Translations under genes and position numbers: made by a program
Assembly: GCA_002296455.1 (NCBI GenBank)
Contig: DBJG01000003.1
Span: 1 to 5,769, forward strand
From: Caryophanales bacterium UBA782
Lineage (GTDB): Bacteria > Bacillota_I > Bacilli_A > RFN20 > CAG-826
Reading direction: 5' to 3'
Length of the DNA: 5,769 nucleotides
Notes under the pieces: model-generated
Seen by the model: the letters and a program-made list of their open reading frames with translations, nothing else
What the model was told of the DNA's origin: nothing
The model's database searches: none
In this document: piece after piece, positions 1-5,769 of the stretch
How the letters are laid out: each line of letters begins with the position of its first letter
Position numbering within the stretch: the stretch's first letter is position 1

Positions 1-492
1 TTCACCCATCCAGACCAAGCCGTCGATTTCGTGACGCGCACTGGCATCGATTCTTTGGCGGTCGCTGTTGGCACTGCCCATGGTGCTTATAAGTTCAAAC
101 CAGGCACCACCCCATATCTTCGTTTCGACATCTTAGAGGAAATCGGCGAAAAATTACCTGGATTCCCTCTCGTTCTTCATGGTTCTTCCATGGTTCCTCA
201 AGACCGCATTGACATCATTAATAAATATGGTGGCCAAATGCCAGCTGCCATTGGAATTCCAGGGGACCTATTGAAGAAAGCCTCCCAAATGAGCGTTTGC
301 AAGATTAATCAAGGCAGCGATTTACGTGTCGCCTTCACAAGCGAAATCCGCAAAATCTTTGTCGAGCAGCCAAAGGAATTCGAAATCCGTAAATACACCG
401 CTCCAGCGAAGAAAGTAGTCAAAGAGATGATTAAAGACCGTTTGGACAATGTCTTTATGAGCAGTGGACATGCAATAGAAGGCAAGTATTGA
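1..492 (+). CDS. class II fructose-bisphosphate aldolase paralog, C-terminal part (5' end outside window)
   Basis: This is the last 163 residues of a class II (zinc-dependent) ketose-bisphosphate aldolase. The family cleaves fructose-1,6-bisphosphate to dihydroxyacetone phosphate and glyceraldehyde-3-phosphate in the cytoplasm. The frame is open from base 1, so the N-terminus, including the HxDH motif, lies upstream; the GTG at 31 is an internal Val. Two zinc-ligand motifs are visible: GTAHGAYKF (His codon 79-81) and LVLHGSS (His codon 178-180). The phosphate-binding loop reads KINQGSD, where the neighbouring copy has KINVGTD, and the preceding RRGV is replaced by QMSV. The first 66 visible residues are about 83% identical to the downstream paralog, but the rest is only about 37% identical (hand count). 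It ends in TGA 19 bases before the next gene, so the two are probably cotranscribed. Family membership is secure. Whether it is a true fructose aldolase, a tagatose-type aldolase or a specialised paralog is not. Confidence 0.9.
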   Translation, partial: FTHPDQAVDFVTRTGIDSLAVAVGTAHGAYKFKPGTTPYLRFDILEEIGEKLPGFPLVLHGSSMVPQDRIDIINKYGGQMPAAIGIPGDLLKKASQMSVCKINQGSDLRVAFTSEIRKIFVEQPKEFEIRKYTAPAKKVVKEMIKDRLDNVFMSSGHAIEGKY

Positions 493-511
493 TTATAGAA
501 GGAAAAATAAT

Positions 512-1459
512 ATGGCTTTAGTTACCACGAAAGAAATGTTTAAGCGTGCCTATGAAGGGCACTACGGAATTGGCGCTTTCAATATTGATAATATCGATGT
601 TCTTCGCGCGATTATGAGAGCCGCGAATAATTTAAAGGCCCCAATTATCATCATGGTGAGCGGTGGCGCGTGGCGCTTCATGAATCCGCTTTATATCCGT
701 CGCGCTTGCGATGCCGCCGCGGAAGAATTCCCAGATGTGGAATTCGCGCTTCATCTGGACCATGGCAAATCGGTTGAACTTTGTAAGCAAGCGGTGGATG
801 CTGGTTTCACTTCTGTTATGATCGATGCTTCTTCTCTTCCTTATGAAGAAAACATCAAGGCTACCCAAGAAGTGGTTGCCTATGCCCACGCTCGTGGCGT
901 CGTCGTCGAAAGCGAGCTCGGCGCAATTGCTGGCATCGAGGATGATGTCAATGTTGATGACAAATACGGATGCTTCACCCATCCAGACCAAGCCGTCGAT
1001 TTCGTGACGCGCACCGGCATTGATTCGCTTGCGATCGCCATCGGAACCGCCCATGGTGCTTATAAATTCAAACCAGGACAAAATCCAAAGCTCCGTTTCG
1101 ATATCCTTGATGAAATCGAAAAGCGTTTGCCTGGATTCCCACTCGTTCTCCATGGCGCAAGCAGCGTTCCAGCAAGCTCTTTGAAACTTCTTAACGATTA
1201 TGGCGGAAATATGCCTGCCGCGATCGGCATCCCTGAAGAGATGCTCGCAGAGGCATGCAGACGTGGCGTTGCCAAAATCAATGTTGGCACGGACATCCGT
1301 GTCGCTTATGTTGGCGCACTTCGTAAAGCCCTTCACGACCATCCAGAAGCTTTTGATCTCCGCACCTTCATTACACCTGCGCAAGATGCCATTACCGCGC
1401 TTATTGAAAGCAAGATTAACGGCTATCTCCAAAGTGCTGGTAAAGCGGTCACGAAATAA
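512..1459 (+). CDS. fba: class II fructose-bisphosphate aldolase
   Basis: This is a complete 315-residue class II aldolase, close to the usual length for the family, acting in glycolysis and gluconeogenesis in the cytoplasm. The fold is a single TIM barrel. Visible motifs in order are GAFNID (residues 21-26), HLDHG (81-85; Asp83 probable catalytic acid, His84 zinc ligand), the family's D-x-S-x-L-P-[FY]-E-E-N segment as DASSLPYEEN (105-114), ESELGAIAG (133-141), GTAHGAYKF (178-186; zinc ligand His181), LVLHGAS (211-217; zinc ligand His214) and KINVGTD (255-261, phosphate-binding loop). The ATG is supported by AGAAGGA at 497-503, eight bases upstream. Departures from the sequence I would expect are DASS for the commoner DGSH, and Gly259 where many members have Asp, Asn or Ala. 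Tagatose-bisphosphate aldolase (GatY/KbaY) belongs to the same family and cannot be fully excluded. The gene is the second in a tandem pair and is closed by the terminator at 1475-1504. Confidence 0.93.
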   Translation: MALVTTKEMFKRAYEGHYGIGAFNIDNIDVLRAIMRAANNLKAPIIIMVSGGAWRFMNPLYIRRACDAAAEEFPDVEFALHLDHGKSVELCKQAVDAGFTSVMIDASSLPYEENIKATQEVVAYAHARGVVVESELGAIAGIEDDVNVDDKYGCFTHPDQAVDFVTRTGIDSLAIAIGTAHGAYKFKPGQNPKLRFDILDEIEKRLPGFPLVLHGASSVPASSLKLLNDYGGNMPAAIGIPEEMLAEACRRGVAKINVGTDIRVAYVGALRKALHDHPEAFDLRTFITPAQDAITALIESKINGYLQSAGKAVTK

Positions 1460-1474
1460 GCAAAATCGCATAAT

Positions 1475-1504
1475 AAAAAAGGTTGGGATTTCCCCAACCT
1501 TTTT
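1475..1504. terminator. bidirectional rho-independent terminator
   Basis: GGTTGGG (1481-1487) pairs with CCCAACC (1493-1499) across a five-base loop. An A-run (1475-1480) lies on the left and a T-run (1500-1504) on the right. Read on the + strand, the hairpin is followed by TTTTT and ends the aldolase operon, 15 bases after its stop. Read on the - strand, the A-run becomes a U-tract, so it can also end the membrane-protein gene that stops at 1527. The symmetry and the convergent flanking genes support a shared terminator. Confidence 0.9.
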
Positions 1505-1526
1505 ATGATATCCTTGCAAAAACGAA

Positions 1527-2240
1527 TTATTTTTCTGCCGATTCGTTATCAGGAGTAGATACTTCTTTGGTTTCTGCTTCCACTTCGATGATAGGCTCTT
1601 TTACGGCTTCTTTGACATCGCTAATGACTGTTTTTACTTTCTTCACTTTACGAGCGATCATGATGGTCCCTATTGCTAAACCGATACCGCATCCAATGAG
1701 AAGGAGACCAAAGATGATTAAGAAGAAGAGCATGATGGTTTCTTGCTTCGTAAGATAAACAATTGTCAATACGCCAATTGTGATTACTAGAGCCGCTCCG
1801 ATGATGGAGAAAATATTCCCGATAAGTGAGTTTAATTTTTTTACGATATAAACTGTTGCGTAAATGAGAGCAACAACGCCAATCGTGATTAAGAATATGC
1901 CGATAAATAAGCCAATGAATTTGAAGATTACTTCTAAGCTTGCTGCTTCCGTGTAAGACAAAATGAGGATGATACCAAGTGCGAGTTCTAAAGAACCGGT
2001 AAGAGCTTGGAGATAATCCGTTTTCATGACGGAAAGATCACCGATGCGAATAATGTCGATGACGCCAAGCGTTAGGCGTAAAGTAGCGTCAAGCGTTACC
2101 AATATGCCAACGATGAGTAGCACTGTTTTTTGAAAATCGGCATTGTTGCAGTAGGCGCAGCATAAAACCCCGCCAGCGACAAGGATGACCGCTTCGACAA
2201 GATTCCAGATGATCCAGCCTATACTTCCACGTTTTAACAT
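1527..2240 (-). CDS. six-helix membrane protein, DUF308/HdeD-like paralog 1
   Basis: This is a 237-residue integral membrane protein with no assignable function. Six hydrophobic segments are visible at about residues 9-30, 38-64, 77-97, 103-131, 138-162 and 169-196. A highly charged tail (197-237, Lys-rich then Glu-rich) follows and is probably cytoplasmic. The hydrophobic pattern, with Gly-rich helices and LD-x-x-LR after helix 2, resembles the DUF308/HdeD-like group, though this is a judgement by eye. It is clearly related to the next gene upstream: both have W-N-[LF]-VEA in helix 1, LD-x-[ST]-LR, E-x-A-x-GI in helix 3 and a [YT]IVKK after helix 4. The ATG is fixed by a full AGGAGG (complement at 2248-2253), seven bases away. 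It has its own promoter at 2265-2293 and shares the terminator at 1475-1504. It is a real gene, but the role is unknown. Confidence 0.85.
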   Translation of the reverse strand: MLKRGSIGWIIWNLVEAVILVAGGVLCCAYCNNADFQKTVLLIVGILVTLDATLRLTLGVIDIIRIGDLSVMKTDYLQALTGSLELALGIILILSYTEAASLEVIFKFIGLFIGIFLITIGVVALIYATVYIVKKLNSLIGNIFSIIGAALVITIGVLTIVYLTKQETIMLFFLIIFGLLLIGCGIGLAIGTIMIARKVKKVKTVISDVKEAVKEPIIEVEAETKEVSTPDNESAEK

Positions 2241-2264
2241 AGTGATTCCTCCTAGGATAAACTT

Positions 2265-2293
2265 ACTATATTGCGGAAAGAAGATTAGGACAA
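2265..2293 (-). promoter_or_regulatory. sigma-A-type promoter for the 1527-2240 gene
   Basis: On the - strand, TTGTCC (2293-2288; 4 of 6 matches to TTGACA) is followed by exactly 17 bases and then TATAGT (2270-2265; 5 of 6 matches to TATAAT). The predicted transcript would start near 2258 and carry AGGAGG just ahead of the ATG at 2240. The promoter lies directly after the upstream gene's terminator, which fits independent transcription of the downstream paralog. Confidence 0.75.
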
Positions 2294-2323
2294 ATAAAAA
2301 CCCACTTTTTCAACAAAAGTGGG
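2290..2323 (-). terminator. rho-independent terminator of the 2334-3122 gene
   Basis: CCCACTTTT (2301-2309) pairs perfectly with AAAAGTGGG (2315-2323) over a five-base loop. On the - strand the hairpin is followed by a T-rich run (complement of 2290-2300). It begins about ten bases past the TAG stop at 2336-2334, so it ends that gene before the promoter of the next. The + strand lacks a following T-tract, so this one is directional. Confidence 0.88.
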
Positions 2324-2333
2324 CGATTCGTCG

Positions 2334-3122
2334 CTATTCTTTCGGACCTTCGATTTTTTCTACCTTGCTTACGCCTTCGATTTGCTTGGTTTCGTTTTGC
2401 CTATCCTCAACGACGGCTTCTTTTGTTTTTGAATCCTTTTTCTCCTCACTCTTCTCATCGGGAACGACGACATCTACTTCATGCACATTGCCCATTTCTC
2501 TTTTGGCTTTTTTCAATGTGATAATCGTAATGATACCTTGGGCGATACCCGCGACAGATAATACCGATCCAGTCAAAACGAGAACGATGGTGGTGTTATT
2601 TTGCTTATAATAAAGAACAAAGATTGTGATTCCAACACCGACGAGAATAGCGGAGAAAAGGATTTCAAGGATTGGCATGAATAAGCCGGAATATTTTTTT
2701 ACGATTGTCACTACTGAGAAAATGATAAGCAATAGCCCGATGACGATCAGAAGCGTGGCGATAAAGTGAGCGATGAGAAAAGTGAAAACGTGTTGATTCG
2801 TTAAGGCGAAGAAATGGACTTCTAGCAAAATCATGACGATGCCGACCGCGAACTCGAATCCACCGACGAGCATCCCTGATTCATCGGTATTTTTTGGCCC
2901 CCGATAATGAGCGAAACTCATTACGATTCGTAAAGAACCATCTAGCAAAATGAAAGCACCAACGACATAAGCGATGACGGATTCAACATTCACGTTGCTA
3001 TTTCCCTCATTCGTGAAAGCAATCACGATGGCAAGAATTCCAGCAGCAAGCAAAATCAAGGCTTCAACGAAATTCCAAATACCCCAGAAACGATTTAACT
3101 TTAGATTTTTTTGCTCGTCCAT
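2334..3122 (-). CDS. six-helix membrane protein, DUF308/HdeD-like paralog 2
   Basis: This is a 262-residue integral membrane protein and the paralog of the gene at 1527-2240. Hydrophobic segments lie at about residues 14-36, 47-70, 83-101, 111-140, 147-171 and 178-202. They are followed by a 60-residue tail (203-262) very rich in Lys, Glu and Asp, which is probably cytoplasmic and disordered. Shared landmarks are WGIWNFVEA in helix 1, LLDGSLRI after helix 2, FEFAVGI in helix 3 and TIVKK after helix 4. The tail is longer than in its paralog and differs in sequence, so the membrane core is conserved while the tail is not. The ATG at 3122 is supported by AAGGAG (complement at 3131-3136), eight bases upstream. 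It is divergent from the aminopeptidase gene and has its own terminator. DUF308/HdeD-like is the best guess for the fold; the function is unknown. Confidence 0.85.
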   Translation of the reverse strand: MDEQKNLKLNRFWGIWNFVEALILLAAGILAIVIAFTNEGNSNVNVESVIAYVVGAFILLDGSLRIVMSFAHYRGPKNTDESGMLVGGFEFAVGIVMILLEVHFFALTNQHVFTFLIAHFIATLLIVIGLLLIIFSVVTIVKKYSGLFMPILEILFSAILVGVGITIFVLYYKQNNTTIVLVLTGSVLSVAGIAQGIITIITLKKAKREMGNVHEVDVVVPDEKSEEKKDSKTKEAVVEDRQNETKQIEGVSKVEKIEGPKE

Positions 3123-3149
3123 AGTTTTTTCTCCTTCGCGATTTCTTTC

Positions 3150-3174
3150 CCTAGGGATATAGTATATCCCGAGG
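3150..3174. promoter_or_regulatory. 25-bp palindrome in divergent promoter region, candidate operator
   Basis: The core GGGATATAGTATATCCC (3154-3170) is a perfect palindrome around G3162. After one mismatch (A3153/G3171), three more pairs (CCT with AGG) extend the arms to 12 bases. The site contains TATAGT on the + strand (3158-3163) and TATACT on the - strand (3166-3161), candidate overlapping -10 boxes for the two divergent genes. No convincing -35 element is visible for either. The right end, GAGG (3171-3174), is the likely Shine-Dalgarno of the aminopeptidase, nine bases before its ATG. An operator, a face-to-face promoter pair or an RNA hairpin masking the ribosome site are all possible. 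The symmetry is certain; the function is inferred. Confidence 0.55.
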
Positions 3175-3183
3175 CTTAGAATT

Positions 3184-4410
3184 ATGGATGAAACTTTGAT
3201 TAAAAAATACGCAAAATTAATCGCGGATGTCGGTGCGGCAGTAAAACCAGGGCAGTATGTTTTGATTCGTACGACTCCTGATCAAGAAAAATTCGCTGCG
3301 CTTGTGGCAGAAGAATGCTACAAAGCAGGAGCCAAGCGCGTCTGCATGGAGTGGAGAAGTCAAATCCTCGACCGTGTGAATTATACATATGGCACAGCGG
3401 AAGACCTTGGAAAGCTTACCGCCTATGATTTGGGTTTCCAAAAATTCCAAACTGAGGATTTGCCTGTTTTGATTTGGCTTGATGGCGAGGACCCGGATGG
3501 CTTAAAGGGGCTAGATGCGAAAAAGATGGCGGATGTCCGTGCACTTCGCTATAACGGCGCAAAGAAGTTAATTGAGGAGCGCGAAGGAAAGTACCAGTGG
3601 TGCATTGCTGGATGCCCAAGCGTGAATTGGGCGAAGAAAGTGTTCCCAAAATTAAAAGAAGAAGAAGCCTACGAAAAACTCTGGGAAGCCATTCTTTATA
3701 CTTCTAGAGCGCTCGATGGCAATGGCGAAGAAAACTGGAAAAAGCACGAAATCGATTTGAAAAAACGCTGCAAAGTTTTGAACGAAATGCATCTTAAAAA
3801 ATTGCATTATCTTAGCAAAAATGGAACAGATTTGACGATTGGCCTCATTCCTGGCGTCATTTTCTTGGGTGGAGGAGAGCTTGCTCCAGACGGAACGATT
3901 TATCAGCCAAATATCCCAAGCGAAGAATGCTTTACTTCTCCAATGAAAGGCGAAGCGGAAGGTATCGTCCATTCATCGAAACCGCTTGTTTATAATGGGC
4001 AAGTCATTGAAGACTTCTATTTTGTTTTCCACGAAGGCAAAGTTATTGAAGCGCACGCCAAGAAAGGGGAAGACGTTTTAAAAAGCATCCTCACGTTAGA
4101 CGAAGGCGCATCTTATTTAGGGGAGGCTGCTTTAGTGCCATTCGATTCCCCAATCAACCAAACGGGCCTATTGTTCTTCAATACTCTTTACGATGAAAAT
4201 GCATGCTGCCATTTAGCAATCGGAAGAGGCTTCCCGTCTCTATATCCAGATTATCAAAAATACAGTGCTGACGATATTCTCTCGTTTGGAATTAACCGTT
4301 CCCTCTCTCACGTCGATTTCATGATTGGCACACGCGATCTCAAAATCAATGGAACGAAGGAAAACGGGGAAGAAGTCGCTATCTTTGAAAACGGAACATG
4401 GGCTTTTTAA
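3184..4410 (+). CDS. M29 family metallo-aminopeptidase (AmpS/PepS/AmpT type)
   Basis: This is a complete 408-residue cytoplasmic aminopeptidase of family M29, the normal family length. These enzymes remove N-terminal residues from peptides using two metal ions. All five expected metal ligands are visible: Glu248 in NIPSEECFTSP, Glu314 in YLGEAALVP, His343 in NTLYDENACCHLAIG, and His376 and Asp378 in SHVDFMIG. The N-terminal half (residues 1 to about 200) carries the usual MDE-x-L-x-x-YA-x-L start, which supports this ATG; GAGG at 3171-3174 is the ribosome site. One oddity is GRGFP (347-351). Family members usually have Tyr where Phe350 stands, a position I recall as linked to catalysis in AmpS-type enzymes. 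The gene diverges from the membrane-protein gene across a palindrome and overlaps its convergent neighbour by four bases. No signal peptide is seen. The exact subtype (AmpS, AmpT or PepS) cannot be decided. Confidence 0.93.
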   Translation: MDETLIKKYAKLIADVGAAVKPGQYVLIRTTPDQEKFAALVAEECYKAGAKRVCMEWRSQILDRVNYTYGTAEDLGKLTAYDLGFQKFQTEDLPVLIWLDGEDPDGLKGLDAKKMADVRALRYNGAKKLIEEREGKYQWCIAGCPSVNWAKKVFPKLKEEEAYEKLWEAILYTSRALDGNGEENWKKHEIDLKKRCKVLNEMHLKKLHYLSKNGTDLTIGLIPGVIFLGGGELAPDGTIYQPNIPSEECFTSPMKGEAEGIVHSSKPLVYNGQVIEDFYFVFHEGKVIEAHAKKGEDVLKSILTLDEGASYLGEAALVPFDSPINQTGLLFFNTLYDENACCHLAIGRGFPSLYPDYQKYSADDILSFGINRSLSHVDFMIGTRDLKINGTKENGEEVAIFENGTWAF

Positions 4411-5769
4411 TTCAAAACGATTCCACCTTCTTGACTCACGAGTGCGTTATTATCGTTTCGATGATTCCCTGAATCGATTGGCGTTTCGCCTTGAATGAGC
4501 GGAGCGGCATCAAAGAAAGTGATGTCGGACTCCGCGATTTGCTTCCCATCTTGTAGAAGCGATTTAAAGGAATTCTCATTAAGATTGCGTTTGATTGATT
4601 CGCGAATATCGCGGAAGCAAGAATAAAAAGCGCCATCCAATTTCTTTTCGTTTTCTTCAGAGAGTTCCACAAGATAATAAGCGTCTTTTTGAAGCAGCTC
4701 CTTCATCTTGCTTTTTTGCTTTTCGTCGGAAATCGGTAGAGAGTCGACGGTTTCGATGATTTCTTTTTTCTTTTCTTCGATAAAAAGCGATTCGGAATCA
4801 TGACTTTCTTCTTTTGCTGATTTGCACATCGAAGCGGTTGCCCGTAACACTCCGTCGAGCGTTAAAGGAGATAACTTTGCTTCTTTAATCGAGGAGAGCG
4901 TGTCGACCATTGTAGGAAGAATGTCGCTTCTTGTTTCAAGTAGATGACGGATATCGAGTAAGGACTCTCCGTCTTTTGTTTTTAAGCTGGAATAAACATC
5001 AATGATGGCTTCCCTTGTGGATTCATCAAGCTTTTGAAACGTGGAAAGATCCATATTGTGACAGCCATCCTCAAACTGGAGCGAAGCATAAACTCCAAGT
5101 CCTTTCTCTGCGCGTTTTAAAGCGCGATTGAAAGCAGCTTCATATTCTTTTTCTTTTTTAGAAACGCGGTCTTTTTGAAGCGTGAAATAATTGATTTTGA
5201 TTTCATTTGGGGCAGAGGGGTCATCGTTTTCTAGGTAACCCATATTGTAAGCGGGGCGTAATAAGGAAGTAGCAAAAGAAACATCACTTGTACAAAGTGT
5301 GTTTATGAATGGGGTTGATTTCTTCACGAGCAAAGCGCTGTAATTATTCGCTTTTAGGGAAGAAGGGTTAACATTTCCATTTGTCTCGACACGGAAGGAG
5401 AAAGAAAGGGTGTAGGGGTTCATTTTTCCCTTGCTTTGCTTATGACTTGCTGGGGTAATCGTCAAAGACACTAATGCACTTTGGTCTTCTTTTTCCCATG
5501 GGCGCAAGGAAAGCAATGTCGTGGTTGAGACAAGGACCGTTACAAGAACAACGCCAATAGATAAAGCAATAGGGTGGTTTCTTCTTAGCCAACATTTAAA
5601 TGGTCTTTCCGCCTTGGTTGTTTTTAAAATTTCCTTTCTCACATTAGGAATGATGCTTTCGCTTTCGGCATGGATTTTGCCTCGTAAAAAAGACGCGTCT
5701 TCAATTGGTTCACATTTGAGCGTGGTTTCCGTCTCGATTTCATCCCAGTTATTTTTTACGAAAAAAGGG
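4407..5769 (-). CDS. single-pass membrane protein with large extracytoplasmic domain, possible anti-sigma-like regulator (5' end outside window)
   Basis: At least 453 residues are visible. The frame stays open from the stop (4409-4407) to the right edge with no in-frame ATG in the last 127 bases. A GTG at 5642 is in frame but has no Shine-Dalgarno, so the start is probably outside. Visible residues 1 to about 65 are hydrophilic and contain Trp8 and many acidic residues. They end in WLRRNHP, which sets the N-terminus inside. One membrane helix follows (about 66-88), then about 365 residues outside the cell. The start of the outer domain (ALVSLTITP, then a strand-rich stretch ending TNGNVNPSS and NNYSALLV) loosely recalls the VSLDINPS region of RsgI-type anti-sigma factors. 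The remainder is Lys/Glu-rich and helical, with four scattered Cys. An N-in single helix fits an anti-sigma factor, but no binding domain is seen, so this is tentative. The upstream partner would lie to the right of the window. The C-terminus overlaps the aminopeptidase stop. Confidence 0.75.
   Translation of the reverse strand, partial: PFFVKNNWDEIETETTLKCEPIEDASFLRGKIHAESESIIPNVRKEILKTTKAERPFKCWLRRNHPIALSIGVVLVTVLVSTTTLLSLRPWEKEDQSALVSLTITPASHKQSKGKMNPYTLSFSFRVETNGNVNPSSLKANNYSALLVKKSTPFINTLCTSDVSFATSLLRPAYNMGYLENDDPSAPNEIKINYFTLQKDRVSKKEKEYEAAFNRALKRAEKGLGVYASLQFEDGCHNMDLSTFQKLDESTREAIIDVYSSLKTKDGESLLDIRHLLETRSDILPTMVDTLSSIKEAKLSPLTLDGVLRATASMCKSAKEESHDSESLFIEEKKKEIIETVDSLPISDEKQKSKMKELLQKDAYYLVELSEENEKKLDGAFYSCFRDIRESIKRNLNENSFKSLLQDGKQIAESDITFFDAAPLIQGETPIDSGNHRNDNNALVSQEGGIVLN

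Noticed and set aside
31..33. GTG as the start of the first aldolase gene
   Set aside because: The frame is open to base 1 and the residues before it match the paralog exactly, so this codon is an internal Val.
632..1519. Long open frame on the - strand across the second aldolase gene
   Set aside because: It lies opposite a well-supported aldolase with all its motifs, crosses the terminator, and its translation looks like no protein family; it is a shadow frame.
2820..2951. Direct repeat TCTAGCAAAAT at about 2821 and 2941
   Set aside because: Both copies encode similar hydrophobic helix residues (ILL followed by an acidic residue) within one gene; chance codon reuse in repetitive membrane sequence explains it.
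3652..3972. Short - strand open frames within the aminopeptidase gene
   Set aside because: No ribosome sites, no recognisable products, and they overlap a complete conserved enzyme.
4463..4489. Small inverted repeats (GATTC/GAATC and GGCG/CGCC) just past the aminopeptidase stop, as a terminator
   Set aside because: Stems are only four or five bases, there is no T-tract, and they lie inside the opposite-strand coding region.
1..5769. Mobile element, CRISPR array, tRNA/rRNA or defence system
   Set aside because: No terminal repeats, transposase or integrase motifs, regularly spaced repeats or RNA gene signatures were seen; the genes are metabolic enzymes and membrane proteins.

Overview
The window looks like chromosomal DNA from a Bacillota (Firmicutes) bacterium, probably an uncultured, gut-type member of the Bacilli. 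The evidence is Gram-positive-style ribosome binding sites (AGGAGG, AAGGAG), short hairpin-plus-T-tract terminators, moderate GC, a class II aldolase, an M29 aminopeptidase and a membrane protein with a weak RsgI-like look. TGA is used as a stop and TGG encodes Trp, so the genetic code appears standard and not mycoplasma-like. The genus cannot be fixed from this sequence.

Layout: (1) 1-1459, + strand: two tandem class II fructose-bisphosphate aldolase-like genes 19 bases apart. The first is cut by the window edge and the second is complete. They end at a hairpin terminator (1475-1504) that also works on the opposite strand. (2) 1527-3122, - strand: two paralogous six-helix membrane proteins with charged C-terminal tails, resembling the DUF308/HdeD-like fold. 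They are separated by a terminator for the upstream gene and a good separate promoter for the downstream gene. (3) 3123-3183: a divergent intergenic region holding a 25-bp imperfect palindrome that overlaps candidate -10 boxes on both strands and the aminopeptidase's Shine-Dalgarno sequence. (4) 3184-4410, + strand: an intact M29 (AmpS/PepS/AmpT) metallo-aminopeptidase with all five metal ligands. (5) 4407 to the right edge, - strand: a large single-pass membrane protein with a long extracytoplasmic domain, perhaps an anti-sigma-like regulator. Its frame stays open to the window edge, so its true start lies outside. Genes 4 and 5 converge and share a palindromic TTAA as their overlapping stop codons.

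How the genes work together: the aldolases belong to central sugar metabolism and the aminopeptidase to peptide turnover. The membrane proteins have no assignable function. There is no sign of a mobile element, CRISPR array, RNA gene or defence system. The most interesting points are the mosaic identity between the aldolase copies, which suggests gene conversion followed by divergence of the upstream copy's substrate-binding end, and the palindrome between the divergent genes. No gene-free stretch exceeds 100 bases.
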